From assembly GCA_023409835.1 (NCBI GenBank), contig JAEYQV010000088.1, positions 1 through 45,612 of the forward strand: DNA of 45,612 nt. Reading direction: 5' to 3'. This DNA comes from Bacillota bacterium. GTDB lineage: Bacteria > Bacillota > Clostridia > Lachnospirales > Lachnospiraceae. Positions 16,730 to 25,789 of the stretch are shown here, in pieces; position 1 is the first letter of the stretch, and each line of letters opens with the position of its first letter. The position numbers and the translations under genes were made by a program. Under the pieces are notes generated by a model, which saw nothing but the letters and a program-made list of their open reading frames with translations, did no database searches and had not been told where the DNA came from.

Positions 16730-19027
16730 ATGGAAGATAAGAACCAGAACGTAGGGAAGGATATATTGAATCAGCAGACAGATATTGCGATACCTGCCGA
16801 TTTTACTTCGCCCGAAATCCTGTATCAGCAGTTGATTGATAAGGTACGAAGCTATCATCCCTCAGCGGATATATCCATGATTGAGAAAGCTTACCATCTG
16901 GCGGATAATGCCCACAAGGACCAGTTCCGCAAATCCGGAGAACCCTATATCATTCATCCCCTTTGTGTTGCCAATATCCTTGCCGAGCTGGAGCTGGATA
17001 AGGAAAGTATCGTGGCCGGAATTCTGCATGATGTGGTTGAGGATACTGATTTTACGATTTATGAGGTCTCCGAGATGTTCTCTGAGGAGATCGCCCTGCT
17101 GGTGGACGGTGTGACTAAGCTGACACAGCTTAATTATTCCAAGGATAAGGTGGAGATTCAGGCCGAGAATTTAAGGAAGATGTTCTTAGCGATGGCTAAG
17201 GATATCCGTGTTATCTTAATTAAGCTGGCCGACCGTCTCCATAACATGAGAACCTTAAAATACAAGGAACCGGAGAAGCAGAAGGAGACTGCCAGGGAGA
17301 CCATGGACATCTATGCTCCGATTGCTCAGAGGCTTGGTATCTCTAAAATCAAAATCGAGCTGGATGATCTTTCCTTAAAATATCTGGAACCGGAGGTCTA
17401 TAAGGATCTGGCTGAGAAGATTGCAACCAAGAGGAGTGAGCGTCAGGCTTACATCGACAGCATCGTGGCTGAGGTCAAGACCCACATCGACTCAGCCGGT
17501 ATCCCTGCTAAGATTGACGGAAGAATTAAGCATTTCTTTAGTATCTATAAGAAAATGGTGAATCAGAATAAGACGCTGGATCAGATTTATGATTTATTTG
17601 CCGTGCGAATTGTTGTTGATTCCCTGAAGGACTGCTATGCTGCCCTGGGCGTGATCCATGAAATGTATAAGCCGATTCCCGGCCGTTTCAAGGATTATAT
17701 TGCGATGCCCAAGCCGAATATGTATCAGTCCCTCCATACGACTCTAATCGGACCGAAGGGACAACCCTTTGAGATACAGATCAGAACCTACGAGATGCAC
17801 CGTACGGCAGAATACGGTATCGCAGCCCATTGGAAGTATAAGGAGGGGCAGGACGGTAAGGGCGGAACTGCCAACGCAGAGGAAGAGAAGCTGATCTGGT
17901 TAAGACAGGTACTGGAATGGCAGAGGGATCTCTCTGACAATAAGGAGTTCCTAAGCCTGTTAAAAAATGACTTCGATCTATTCTCTGAAAGTGTATATGC
18001 CTTTACGCCGACCGGAGATGTTAAAACCCTGCCTACGGGTTCCAACCCGATTGATTTTGCATACAGCATTCATAGTGCCGTCGGCAATAAAATGGTGGGT
18101 GCCCGCGTCAACGGTAAGCTTGTACCGATCGATTATGTGATCCAGAACGGTGACCGAATCGAGATCATGACCTCGCAGAACTCCAAGGGTCCGAGTCGTG
18201 ACTGGCTGACGATTGTTAAGAGTACTCAGGCGAAGAATAAGATCAATCAGTGGTTTAAAACAGAATTAAAGGATGATAATATCACCAGGGGCAAGGAGCT
18301 TGTTATTAACTACTGCAAGACGAAGAGCATTGTCTTAAGTGATCTGTTAAAACCGGAATTTATCAATGTAGTGATGCGTAAATACGGCTTTAAGGAATGG
18401 GAGGCCGTTCTTGCGGCAATCGGACACGGAGGCTTAAAGGAAGGCCAGGTAGTTAACCGCCTTCAGGAAGAATATAAGAAGAAATATAAGAAGGAAATTA
18501 CAGACGAGAATATCCTAGAAACGATTACTGATGTCCGGGATAACAAGCTGGTACCGAAGAAATCTAAGAGCGGTATCGTGGTTAAGGGGATCCATGATCT
18601 GGCGGTTCGTTTCTCCAAATGCTGTAGTCCGGTGCCGGGCGATGAGATTGTGGGCTTTGTTACCAGGGGCAGAGGAGTATCCATTCATAGAACGGACTGT
18701 ATCAATGTCATTAACCTGCCCGAGGAGGATCGGGCAAGGCTGATTGATGCGGAATGGAATGTAGCCGACGGTAAGGAAGCCGGAGGAGTCTATCCGGCGG
18801 AGATTAAGATCTATGCCAATAACCGGACCGGAGTTCTGGTGGATATCTCCAAGGTACTGACAGAGAATAAGATCGATGTAACCTCTATGAATGTCCGGAC
18901 CAGTAAGCAGGGTACGGCAACAATCAGCATCGGTTTTGAGATTAACGGCAAGGAGCAGCTGAACGAAATCATAGCCAAAATCCGTAATGTGGAAAGTATT
19001 CTGGATATTGAGCGGACAGCAGGCTAA
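16730..19027 (+). CDS. relA: Bifunctional (p)ppGpp synthetase/hydrolase
   Basis: 765 residues, ATG after GAGGGGGTGG. Domains in order: HD hydrolase, with HPLCVANIL and GILHDVVEDTD giving the metal-binding His and His-Asp; RelA/SpoT synthetase, with GRFKDYIAMPKPNMYQSLH (the RFKD form found in bifunctional enzymes) and EIQIRTYEMHRTAEYGIAAH; TGS domain from VYAFTPTGDVKTLP; helical and Cys-rich segment FSKCCSPVPGDEIVGF; and a C-terminal ACT domain starting YPAEIKIYANNRTGVLVD. Both activities therefore look intact. It makes and degrades the alarmone during amino-acid starvation. Operon with apt and possibly with the hydrolase and hemZ downstream. Confidence 0.96.
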   Translation: MEDKNQNVGKDILNQQTDIAIPADFTSPEILYQQLIDKVRSYHPSADISMIEKAYHLADNAHKDQFRKSGEPYIIHPLCVANILAELELDKESIVAGILHDVVEDTDFTIYEVSEMFSEEIALLVDGVTKLTQLNYSKDKVEIQAENLRKMFLAMAKDIRVILIKLADRLHNMRTLKYKEPEKQKETARETMDIYAPIAQRLGISKIKIELDDLSLKYLEPEVYKDLAEKIATKRSERQAYIDSIVAEVKTHIDSAGIPAKIDGRIKHFFSIYKKMVNQNKTLDQIYDLFAVRIVVDSLKDCYAALGVIHEMYKPIPGRFKDYIAMPKPNMYQSLHTTLIGPKGQPFEIQIRTYEMHRTAEYGIAAHWKYKEGQDGKGGTANAEEEKLIWLRQVLEWQRDLSDNKEFLSLLKNDFDLFSESVYAFTPTGDVKTLPTGSNPIDFAYSIHSAVGNKMVGARVNGKLVPIDYVIQNGDRIEIMTSQNSKGPSRDWLTIVKSTQAKNKINQWFKTELKDDNITRGKELVINYCKTKSIVLSDLLKPEFINVVMRKYGFKEWEAVLAAIGHGGLKEGQVVNRLQEEYKKKYKKEITDENILETITDVRDNKLVPKKSKSGIVVKGIHDLAVRFSKCCSPVPGDEIVGFVTRGRGVSIHRTDCINVINLPEEDRARLIDAEWNVADGKEAGGVYPAEIKIYANNRTGVLVDISKVLTENKIDVTSMNVRTSKQGTATISIGFEINGKEQLNEIIAKIRNVESILDIERTAG

Positions 19028-19134
19028 AGATAGGCTTCATCAGAAGGAATTACCGATAACCCCAGGCGATTTTTCAATCAGCAAATTTGTGCTGCCCCCC
19101 AATTTCACGGGTTTGCGGCAGAATGGAGATTAGT

Positions 19135-19782
19135 ATGAACGAATTAAAAATTGAAACCCTTGTACTCGGCATGGTACAGACGAACTGCTACATCGTCAGC
19201 AGTCCGCAGTTAAAGGAAGCAATCGTGATAGATCCGGCAGATAATGCGGCAAGGATTGAACAATATTTAAAAGCAAATGACCTTGTGTGCAAGGGAATCC
19301 TCCTCACGCACGGTCATTTTGACCATATTCTGGCTGCCAGTGAGCTACGTGAAGCCACCGGGGCACAGATCCATGCTCAGGAAACCGAGAAAGCCCTGTT
19401 GGGCGACCCCGAAATGAATCATTCCTCTCAAATCCGCAGGGATTGCACCCTCGTGCCGGAGGTTCTGCTTAAGGATCAGGAAATACTAAATCTTGCCGGG
19501 TTTACCATTAAGGTAATTCATACCCCGGGTCATACCGCCGGTGGTACCTGCTATTATTTCGTCGGCTATGGCGCGCTGTTCAGCGGTGATACCCTGTTCT
19601 ATGAGGATATCGGAAGATCTGATCTGCCGACCGGCAACCACAAGCAGCTGGTGGAATCTATTGTAAATAAGCTGATGCTGTTGGAGGATATGGTCAAGGT
19701 TTATCCGGGCCATGGTATCTCAACGACGATCGGGCATGAGAGGGAGAATAATATTTATCTTTCCCTTAATCCGTTTAACTAG
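19135..19782 (+). CDS. Metallo-beta-lactamase-fold hydrolase (glyoxalase II-like)
   Basis: 215 residues from the ATG at 19135 (GGAG six bases upstream); longer frames lack a site. The zinc motif THGHFDHILAA and later TPGHTAGGTCYY and GDTLFYEDIGRSDLP and YPGHG match the hydroxyacylglutathione-hydrolase-like group found in this position in Firmicutes (YqgX-like, between relA and hemZ). The true substrate is unknown; clostridia mostly lack glutathione. Gap to hemZ is 19 bases, so they are co-transcribed. Confidence 0.9.
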   Translation: MNELKIETLVLGMVQTNCYIVSSPQLKEAIVIDPADNAARIEQYLKANDLVCKGILLTHGHFDHILAASELREATGAQIHAQETEKALLGDPEMNHSSQIRRDCTLVPEVLLKDQEILNLAGFTIKVIHTPGHTAGGTCYYFVGYGALFSGDTLFYEDIGRSDLPTGNHKQLVESIVNKLMLLEDMVKVYPGHGISTTIGHERENNIYLSLNPFN

Positions 19783-19801
19783 GAAGGTTACAGGAGCAAA
19801 C

Positions 19802-21346
19802 ATGATACAGGTTATCTTATCGGACAGAATTTATGAAAATGATGTATATCCCCTTGTAAAAGCCTTCTTTCCCCAGAATACGGTTAAAGTATACGAACCG
19901 GAGGAGAAGGAACTCCTGAAACAGGATAGATCCTTACAATCCATGCAGATCTTTGAGAAGCTATTTCATGCCAATCAGACGGATTGTGCGGCAGATGAGA
20001 TTTCGATCATACGAGTAGAGCTGGAGACAGATAAGGTAACAATTGAAGTAATCGGTCAGGGGGATATGAGCTTAGTTCATTCCGCCGGTATTATACCACT
20101 GTCAGAGGATAAACCAAAGCATAAGAACGGCATAAAGAGAGCACTGTATCAGGTGCTGACGAAAATAACCGGAAAGAGCCTTCCATGGGGAATTCTAACC
20201 GGCATCCGGCCTACCAAGCTGGTCTATGATATGCTTTTAAAGGGTATGGATGAGGCTGGCATTGAGACGAGGATGGAGGAGGAATATCTCTGCTCCAAGG
20301 ACAAGATCCGGATGAGCATAAAGATTGCAGAACGGGAGCTTACGCTCTTAAAGGATATGGATTATAAGAACGGCTACAGCCTCTACATCGGAATACCCTT
20401 CTGTCCGAGTACCTGTCTGTATTGTTCCTTTACCTCTTACCCGCTGGAACGCTATGCCGACCGTGTGGAGGAATATCTGAAGGCACTGGAGAAGGAGATC
20501 AGCTTCGGAGCTGAATGTTTTCCGGATAAGAAGCTGACAACCGTTTACTTTGGCGGCGGTACACCTACAACATTGACAGCTGAGCAGCTGGATCGATTGC
20601 TTGGTCTGGTCAGGGAGAGGTTTGATTTTACCCACGTGAAGGAGTTCTGCGTTGAAGCAGGTAGACCGGATAGTATTACCAGGGATAAGCTCGAGGTTTT
20701 AAAGAAGTGGGGAGTGGATCGAATCTCTATCAATCCCCAGAGCATGCAGCAGAGGACATTGGATTTAATCGGCAGAAGGCATTCGGTTGAACAGATTAGG
20801 GAAGCCTTCCTTCTGGCAAGGGAAACCGGTCATGATAATATCAATATGGATCTGATCATTGGCCTTCCCGGTGAGAGGCCGGAGGATGTCAGGGATACAC
20901 TCAGTCAGATCGGGGAGCTTAATCCGGACAGTCTTACGGTTCATACCCTGGCATTAAAGAGAGCTGCCAGATTAAATATCGAGAAGGAGCACTACGCCGG
21001 GCTTAAGGCGGAGGAGGTTCCTACAATGCTGGCTGATACGATAAAATTCGCCGAAACAAACGGATATCTCCCATATTATCTTTATCGGCAGAAGAATATG
21101 GCAGATAATCTGGAGAACATCGGTTATGCCAGATATGGACGGGAAGGTCTGTATAATATTCTGATCATGGAGGAGCAGCAGACGATATTGGCTCTGGGAG
21201 CCGGAGCGATGTCCAAGTTTGTGTTTCATGAGGAGAACCGCATTGAGCGGGTCGATAACGTAAAGAGTATATCTGACTACATTGGTAGAATAGATGAAAT
21301 GATTGAAAAGAAGCGAGAATTCTTAAAACAGAATAAGAATCTATGA
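19802..21346 (+). CDS. hemZ: Coproporphyrinogen dehydrogenase-like radical SAM protein HemZ
   Basis: 514 residues from the ATG at 19802 (AGGAG five bases upstream); the longer frame to 19712 overlaps the preceding gene by 71 bases and is not needed. HemN-type radical SAM core with PFCPSTCLYCSFTSYPL (three cluster cysteines) and GGGTPTTLTAEQLDRLL, preceded by an N-terminal region of about 170 residues particular to the HemZ group. HemZ proteins are annotated as oxygen-independent coproporphyrinogen III oxidases but the activity of this branch is not firmly established. No other haem genes are near. Confidence 0.92.
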   Translation: MIQVILSDRIYENDVYPLVKAFFPQNTVKVYEPEEKELLKQDRSLQSMQIFEKLFHANQTDCAADEISIIRVELETDKVTIEVIGQGDMSLVHSAGIIPLSEDKPKHKNGIKRALYQVLTKITGKSLPWGILTGIRPTKLVYDMLLKGMDEAGIETRMEEEYLCSKDKIRMSIKIAERELTLLKDMDYKNGYSLYIGIPFCPSTCLYCSFTSYPLERYADRVEEYLKALEKEISFGAECFPDKKLTTVYFGGGTPTTLTAEQLDRLLGLVRERFDFTHVKEFCVEAGRPDSITRDKLEVLKKWGVDRISINPQSMQQRTLDLIGRRHSVEQIREAFLLARETGHDNINMDLIIGLPGERPEDVRDTLSQIGELNPDSLTVHTLALKRAARLNIEKEHYAGLKAEEVPTMLADTIKFAETNGYLPYYLYRQKNMADNLENIGYARYGREGLYNILIMEEQQTILALGAGAMSKFVFHEENRIERVDNVKSISDYIGRIDEMIEKKREFLKQNKNL

Positions 21347-21371
21347 TAATAAATATTGCCGTAGTATTACG

Positions 21372-21392
21372 GAATCTGTATTTGACAGATTC
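21372..21392 (+). other. Small hairpin between hemZ and hisS
   Basis: GAATCTGT and ACAGATTC around ATTTG, no T-run. Likely part of the hisS leader; no T-box features are seen. Confidence 0.35.
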
Positions 21393-21418
21393 TGAACATA
21401 GAAGACAGGAGGACTAAG

Positions 21419-22663
21419 ATGATTACTCAAAGACCAAAGGGAACACAGGACTGGTATGGCTCCAATATGCATAAGCGGACCATCATTGAAGAACTGGCGC
21501 GGAGACTTTGCAGAGCTTATAACATCACGGAGGTTATTACGCCTGCTTTTGAACATACAATCCTATTCCAGAGGGGTGTTGGGGAAACAACGGATGTGGT
21601 TCAGAAGGAAATGTATACCTTCGATGACAAGGGTGGCCGCAGTATTACTCTGAAGCCGGAAGGTACGGCAGGAGCAGTTCGTGCTTATCTGGAGAACAGC
21701 CTTTATGCGGAGAGCCAGCCAACCAAGCTGTTCTATGTATCACAGGTATTCCGTTACGAGAATCCCCAGAGCGGAAGGCTTAGACAGCATCACCAATTCG
21801 GTGTGGAGTTCTTCGGATCGGCAAGTCCTCTGGCGGAGGTTGAGCTAATCACCCTGTTGAACGAATTCTTCCGGGAACTGGGAATTCAGGGAGTAAAGCT
21901 TCATATCAACAGCATTGGCTGCAGTAACTGCAGGAAAACCTATAATGAAGCCTTATTAAACTTTCTTGAACAGCAGAAAGAACAGCTCTGCGGGACCTGT
22001 AGAGAAAGAATGCTGAAGAACCCCCTGCGTGTCATAGACTGTAAGGTTCCATCCTGCAAGGAGATTGTTAAACATGCCCCCAGAACCGTGGAATATCTGG
22101 ATGAGGATTGTAGGAAGCATTTTGAGGAGCTGCAGAAGCTTCTGATTGACCTTGGAATTCCCTTTGAAATTGATACAGGAATTGTTAGGGGATTGGATTA
22201 TTATACAAAGACGGTATTTGAGTTTGTTAACGCTGATGGCTTTACCATCTGCGGTGGCGGAAGATATGACAATCTAATTCATGAAATTGATGAGAAGCAG
22301 GATATTCCTGCTGTGGGCTTCGGTCTTGGAATAGAGAGAATTATCGGTGAACTGGAGGCGGAAGGAGTAGAGCTTGCTCCGGAGCCTGCTGTGGATTTAT
22401 ACATCGGTATTCTTGGACAGGAAGCGAGAGCTGAGGCCTACCGCCTAGTACATGAGCTTCGCAAGAAGGGTATTATCGTTGAAACGGACTATATGGATCG
22501 AAGTGTCAAAGCCCAGATGAAGTATGCCAATAAGCTGGGCGCTAAGAAGACGGTGATTATTGGTGCGGATGAGCTCGCAAGTAAAAAAGTAAATGTTAAG
22601 GATATGCAAACAGGCGAACAGATCGAGGTAAATCTGGAAGAAATCTCAGGACTATTTAAATAA
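21419..22663 (+). CDS. hisS: Histidyl-tRNA synthetase
   Basis: 414 residues, ATG after ACAGGAGGA. Class II synthetase: motif 1 region with RPKGTQDWYG, motif 2 FYVSQVFRYENPQSGRLRQHHQ, the histidine-specific GLDYYTKTVFEF segment and motif 3 GFGLGIERI, then the C-terminal anticodon-binding domain. It charges tRNA-His. In many Firmicutes aspS follows directly; here a 3.1-kb segment intervenes. Confidence 0.96.
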   Translation: MITQRPKGTQDWYGSNMHKRTIIEELARRLCRAYNITEVITPAFEHTILFQRGVGETTDVVQKEMYTFDDKGGRSITLKPEGTAGAVRAYLENSLYAESQPTKLFYVSQVFRYENPQSGRLRQHHQFGVEFFGSASPLAEVELITLLNEFFRELGIQGVKLHINSIGCSNCRKTYNEALLNFLEQQKEQLCGTCRERMLKNPLRVIDCKVPSCKEIVKHAPRTVEYLDEDCRKHFEELQKLLIDLGIPFEIDTGIVRGLDYYTKTVFEFVNADGFTICGGGRYDNLIHEIDEKQDIPAVGFGLGIERIIGELEAEGVELAPEPAVDLYIGILGQEARAEAYRLVHELRKKGIIVETDYMDRSVKAQMKYANKLGAKKTVIIGADELASKKVNVKDMQTGEQIEVNLEEISGLFK

Positions 22664-22680
22664 TGTAGCATTATGTCAAT

Positions 22681-22739
22681 AAAAGAGGATGTGCCGATAT
22701 ACGCTTCAGGTATATTAATGCACAGCCTCTTTTCTTATT
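22681..22739 (+). terminator. Terminator after hisS
   Basis: AAAAGAGG, TGTGC and ATATA pair with TATAT, GCACA and CCTCTTTT (to 22733), followed by CTTATT. It may serve both hisS and the converging LysR gene. Confidence 0.75.
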
Positions 22740-22818
22740 ATATATAAATAAATTGGCATAGTGACGCTGGAACGGATTGCCCCGGCACTCTGCTCCAGGC
22801 TAAAGTAAAAGAAGTTTT

Positions 22819-23790
22819 CTATTCCTTAAACTGCCAGGTGCCATATCCGATCAGCCGCTTCAGAACAGCGATATATTCAATGGATACCCTGGAAAGATAA
22901 CGGTTTTTGCGGTAAGCGATACACAGATGTTGGGTAGCTACCGGGTGATTTAGCTTATAATAAACCGGGTGTTTTTTATTGTTACCAAAGCGGATCAGAA
23001 AATCCGGCAGGAAAGTAATACCGATTCCGGCCAGTGCCCAGGAAAACGCAGTCTCCAGCCGTTCACTGTACAGGACGATATCCGGGGTGAAGCGAAAGCT
23101 TTGGCAGATCTCCATTGCCATGGAGTATAGCTTCTGACCCTGCTGTTGAAGAATAAACTTCTGATCTTGAAACCATGTGATATCCACAGCAGGTGTCTTA
23201 TGTAGTTTTACGTTGTCCAGCTTAATATCATAATCACTGATCTGGTAATCCTTCAGCTCATGATTGATTTCAAGATCGGGGGGAACAGCTAGGTATAGTT
23301 GTTCTTCGGCCAGAGCCTCGGCATGAAAAAGGCTTTCATCAAAGGGACCTGTCCCCAGATAAAGGTCGATATTACCCTCCAAAACAGCCTTTTCAAGATC
23401 AGGCATCTTACTCTCCAGGATATGAATGTTTACCCCGGGATACATCTTAAGGAATTCTGCGATACTCTTGGGGAGCAGGCAGGAAGCACGGAAAGGGCTT
23501 GTTCCAATTCTTAAATCCCCTGTCTTTAAGTTCGACAGGTCGGCAAGCTGCTGGCTCAACTCCTCTTCAATGGCCTTCATCCGTCGAACCGCCTCGATAT
23601 ATACCTCTCCGGAGGGAGTGATACGGATCGGAGAGGTACTCCGGTCAAATAATTGGGTACATAATTCATTCTCCAGATTTTTTATAAACTGACTTAGGGA
23701 GGGCTGCGTTACATACAGCTTCTGTGCAGCCTTAGAAAAGCTTCTCTCCTCAGCCAGGGTAAGGACATACTCGATTTGTTGTGAAGTCAT
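22819..23790 (-). CDS. LysR family transcriptional regulator
   Basis: 323 residues from the ATG at 23790 (AGGAGG eight bases upstream); 23811 would add seven residues. The N-terminal winged helix is clear: FSKAAQKLYVTQPSLSQFIKN then LENELCTQLFDRS. The C-terminal periplasmic-binding-like effector domain starts near residue 88 (GDLRIGTSPFRAS). It reads away from an SGNH hydrolase gene, the classical LysR arrangement, so it probably controls that gene and itself through the dyad at 23945-23970. The ligand is unknown. Confidence 0.93.
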   Translation of the reverse strand: MTSQQIEYVLTLAEERSFSKAAQKLYVTQPSLSQFIKNLENELCTQLFDRSTSPIRITPSGEVYIEAVRRMKAIEEELSQQLADLSNLKTGDLRIGTSPFRASCLLPKSIAEFLKMYPGVNIHILESKMPDLEKAVLEGNIDLYLGTGPFDESLFHAEALAEEQLYLAVPPDLEINHELKDYQISDYDIKLDNVKLHKTPAVDITWFQDQKFILQQQGQKLYSMAMEICQSFRFTPDIVLYSERLETAFSWALAGIGITFLPDFLIRFGNNKKHPVYYKLNHPVATQHLCIAYRKNRYLSRVSIEYIAVLKRLIGYGTWQFKE

Positions 23791-23925
23791 AGCTTTATAC
23801 CTCCTGATCAATCAAGGATAATCTACGGATGTGAGGATGCATTTTACAACACATGATATCTGCCTAGACCAGAACGCGCCATGGCGAGTAATGCAATGGG
23901 TTGTAATATCTTGCATAATATAATA

Positions 23926-23990
23926 AGTATAAAATTATAAGTTTAATAAGTCAATAACCATTGGCTTATTCTGTGAGGATCTGCTATCAT
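23926..23990. promoter_or_regulatory. Back-to-back LysR/SGNH promoters with a shared operator dyad
   Basis: Minus-strand promoter TTGACT (23949-23954), 17-base spacer, TATACT (23926-23931). Plus-strand promoter TTGGCT (23961-23966), 18-base spacer, TATCAT (23985-23990) with extended -10. Between and across both -35 boxes lies AATAAGTCAAT-AACC-ATTGGCTTATT (23945-23970), 11-bp arms with one mismatch. Confidence 0.65.
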
Positions 23991-24069
23991 AATTTTGTAA
24001 AAGCTCTGAAGCTGCATCTAAGGGAAATATTTTATTGATTGAACGAAAGAAGAAGCGGGGGGAATACAA

Positions 24070-25182
24070 ATGAAGGATTTGGTTAAGGAAAGATCTGATT
24101 CCCATAGGGAGATGGTAAAACGCTCCTTGATTAGTTCTGGAAATAACTATCGGATGAAAAAAGCGTTTGAGAAGAGCAGAAGGGGGGAAGAGGTGACAAT
24201 CGTCTTTCTAGGTGCTTCCATAACAATGCTGAGAAGTATGACGGATGACAAGGGCTTTGCTACTTTATCCACCAGGTATTATACAAGCAAGTTCAGTAAT
24301 CCGGATAACGTGCGATATATCAATGCCGGTATGAACGGTACCACCTCCACCCTGGGATTGATCAGAGCAGACCGAGATGTACTCGATTATCGACCGGATA
24401 TCGTCTTCGTTGAGTTTGCGGTAAATGACTCAAAGGACAATCTCAACAGAGAAATCTATGAAAGTCTGGTACTTCGCTTATTAAACTCGGAAACAAAGCC
24501 TGCAGTAGTTCTATTGTTTATGTCGTCAGATATGGGGTATACCTGTCAGGGGCATATGCAGGTGATCGGGGAATATTATCTGCTTCCGATGATCAGTGCC
24601 TGCGATGCGGTGCTTCAGGAGGTGGCAGCCGGTCGGATGAGCTGGTCCTCCTACGCGGATGATAATATCCATCCGAATGAATCCGGCAATCAACTGGTAA
24701 CGGAATTTATCAATTATTTCTATGATACGATCGATGAAGCTGAGCCGGACGAAGAAGCTGTTCTGCCGAAGCACCCCTTCTTTGGAGCTGCTTATGCCAA
24801 CATGAAGCTTTTAGATGCAGAGAATGCCGATGTGGTTACATACGGGAGCTTTCAGAGGATGCAGCTGTTGGAGGAATTTAAGAATGGCTGGCTCCATGAT
24901 AAAACCTCCGGTAACAAAGGTATGAAGATTAAACTGAAATGTAAAAGCCTGTTTGCCATATACAGAGAGAAGAATGATAGAAATGAAGGAGATGCACAGA
25001 TTTATGTAGACGGTCAGTTAAAGGCCTCCATGTCAGGTTACCGTATTTTTGGCTGGGGTAATCCTATGTCGGTATTTGTATTCCGGGAGGAGGAATCCAA
25101 GGAGCATATCCTTGAGATTAGGATGTCACCCGGAGATGAACAGAAAGAATTTGCTTTCCTTGCCTTCGGATATTGTTCGTAA
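24070..25182 (+). CDS. SGNH/GDSL-type esterase or acetyl-hydrolase
   Basis: 370 residues, ATG after GGGGGGAA. SGNH blocks: block I FLGASITML with Ser50 replacing the usual GDS, the Asn-Gly-type region INAGMNGTTS, block III VEFAVNDSKDN, and block V DDNIHPNESG with Asp198 and His201. The last 130 residues form a beta-rich extra domain without a recognised name. No signal peptide is visible, so it is probably cytoplasmic. Such enzymes deacetylate sugars or esters. The divergent LysR gene suggests substrate-induced expression. Confidence 0.85.
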   Translation: MKDLVKERSDSHREMVKRSLISSGNNYRMKKAFEKSRRGEEVTIVFLGASITMLRSMTDDKGFATLSTRYYTSKFSNPDNVRYINAGMNGTTSTLGLIRADRDVLDYRPDIVFVEFAVNDSKDNLNREIYESLVLRLLNSETKPAVVLLFMSSDMGYTCQGHMQVIGEYYLLPMISACDAVLQEVAAGRMSWSSYADDNIHPNESGNQLVTEFINYFYDTIDEAEPDEEAVLPKHPFFGAAYANMKLLDAENADVVTYGSFQRMQLLEEFKNGWLHDKTSGNKGMKIKLKCKSLFAIYREKNDRNEGDAQIYVDGQLKASMSGYRIFGWGNPMSVFVFREEESKEHILEIRMSPGDEQKEFAFLAFGYCS

Positions 25183-25208
25183 GGATATACCGGTTTTTAA
25201 ATCATGGA

Positions 25209-25236
25209 TTGCCTATTTTATGATTTGTGTTATACT
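25209..25236 (+). promoter_or_regulatory. Promoter for the Dabb gene
   Basis: TTGCCT (25209-25214), 16-base spacer, TATACT (25231-25236) with extended -10 TGT. Confidence 0.55.
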
Positions 25237-25289
25237 TATATCGAGGTATAAGCAACTATTTCACTACATGATTAGCAGGAGGAATTGAC

Positions 25290-25592
25290 ATGGTAAGACA
25301 TATTGTTGCCTGGAATTTTGCAGAAGGGTTTACGGCGGAAGAAAAAATACAGAAGGCAGCTGTGATTAAACGAGAGTTGGAGAACCTAAAAAATCTGGTT
25401 GAGGGAATTGAATCCATTGAGGTGTTATTACAGCCAGTGGATACCTCTAATTCAGATATGATGCTGGATGTGGTATTTACGGATGAGAAGGCTCTGAAAG
25501 CCTATACCACACATCCGGAGCATGTCAGGGTTGCATCAACCTATGTTAGACCGGCAACCTGCAACCGTAAATGCCTTGACTTTTATCTATAG
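25290..25592 (+). CDS. Dabb (stress-responsive alpha/beta barrel) domain protein
   Basis: 100 residues, ATG after GCAGGAGGA. One Dabb ferredoxin-like domain: MVRHIVAWNF at the start, the helix with KRELENLKNLVEG, the central IESIEVLL strand and the typical end HPEHVRVASTYVRPAT. These form dimeric barrels; functions vary and include small-molecule binding and polyketide cyclisation in plants. Nothing here indicates which. The unit has its own promoter and terminator. Confidence 0.9.
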   Translation: MVRHIVAWNFAEGFTAEEKIQKAAVIKRELENLKNLVEGIESIEVLLQPVDTSNSDMMLDVVFTDEKALKAYTTHPEHVRVASTYVRPATCNRKCLDFYL

Positions 25593-25612
25593 GTGCTACT
25601 CATAAAGAAAAG

Positions 25613-25652
25613 AAACGTGTACCCGGAGTAATAGCTTTTGGTACACGTTTTT
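25613..25652 (+). terminator. Terminator after the Dabb gene
   Basis: Perfect 11-bp stem, AAACGTGTACC and GGTACACGTTT (25640-25650), followed by TT. Confidence 0.8.
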
Positions 25653-25789
25653 AAGTCCGTATCCCCGCTTATGAAGCTTCCGGATAGGGTTGGAGCAGCT
25701 TAAGAAAAATGTGGACAGATTATGTGAAATGGATTAGAATAAAGTTCATTAGAATGGTTTGAATTAAGATAAAGGAGAATGTAATAACC

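Noticed and set aside
21347..21418. Possible T-box before hisS
   Set aside because: Only one short hairpin; no T-box sequence or antiterminator was found in the 72-base gap.
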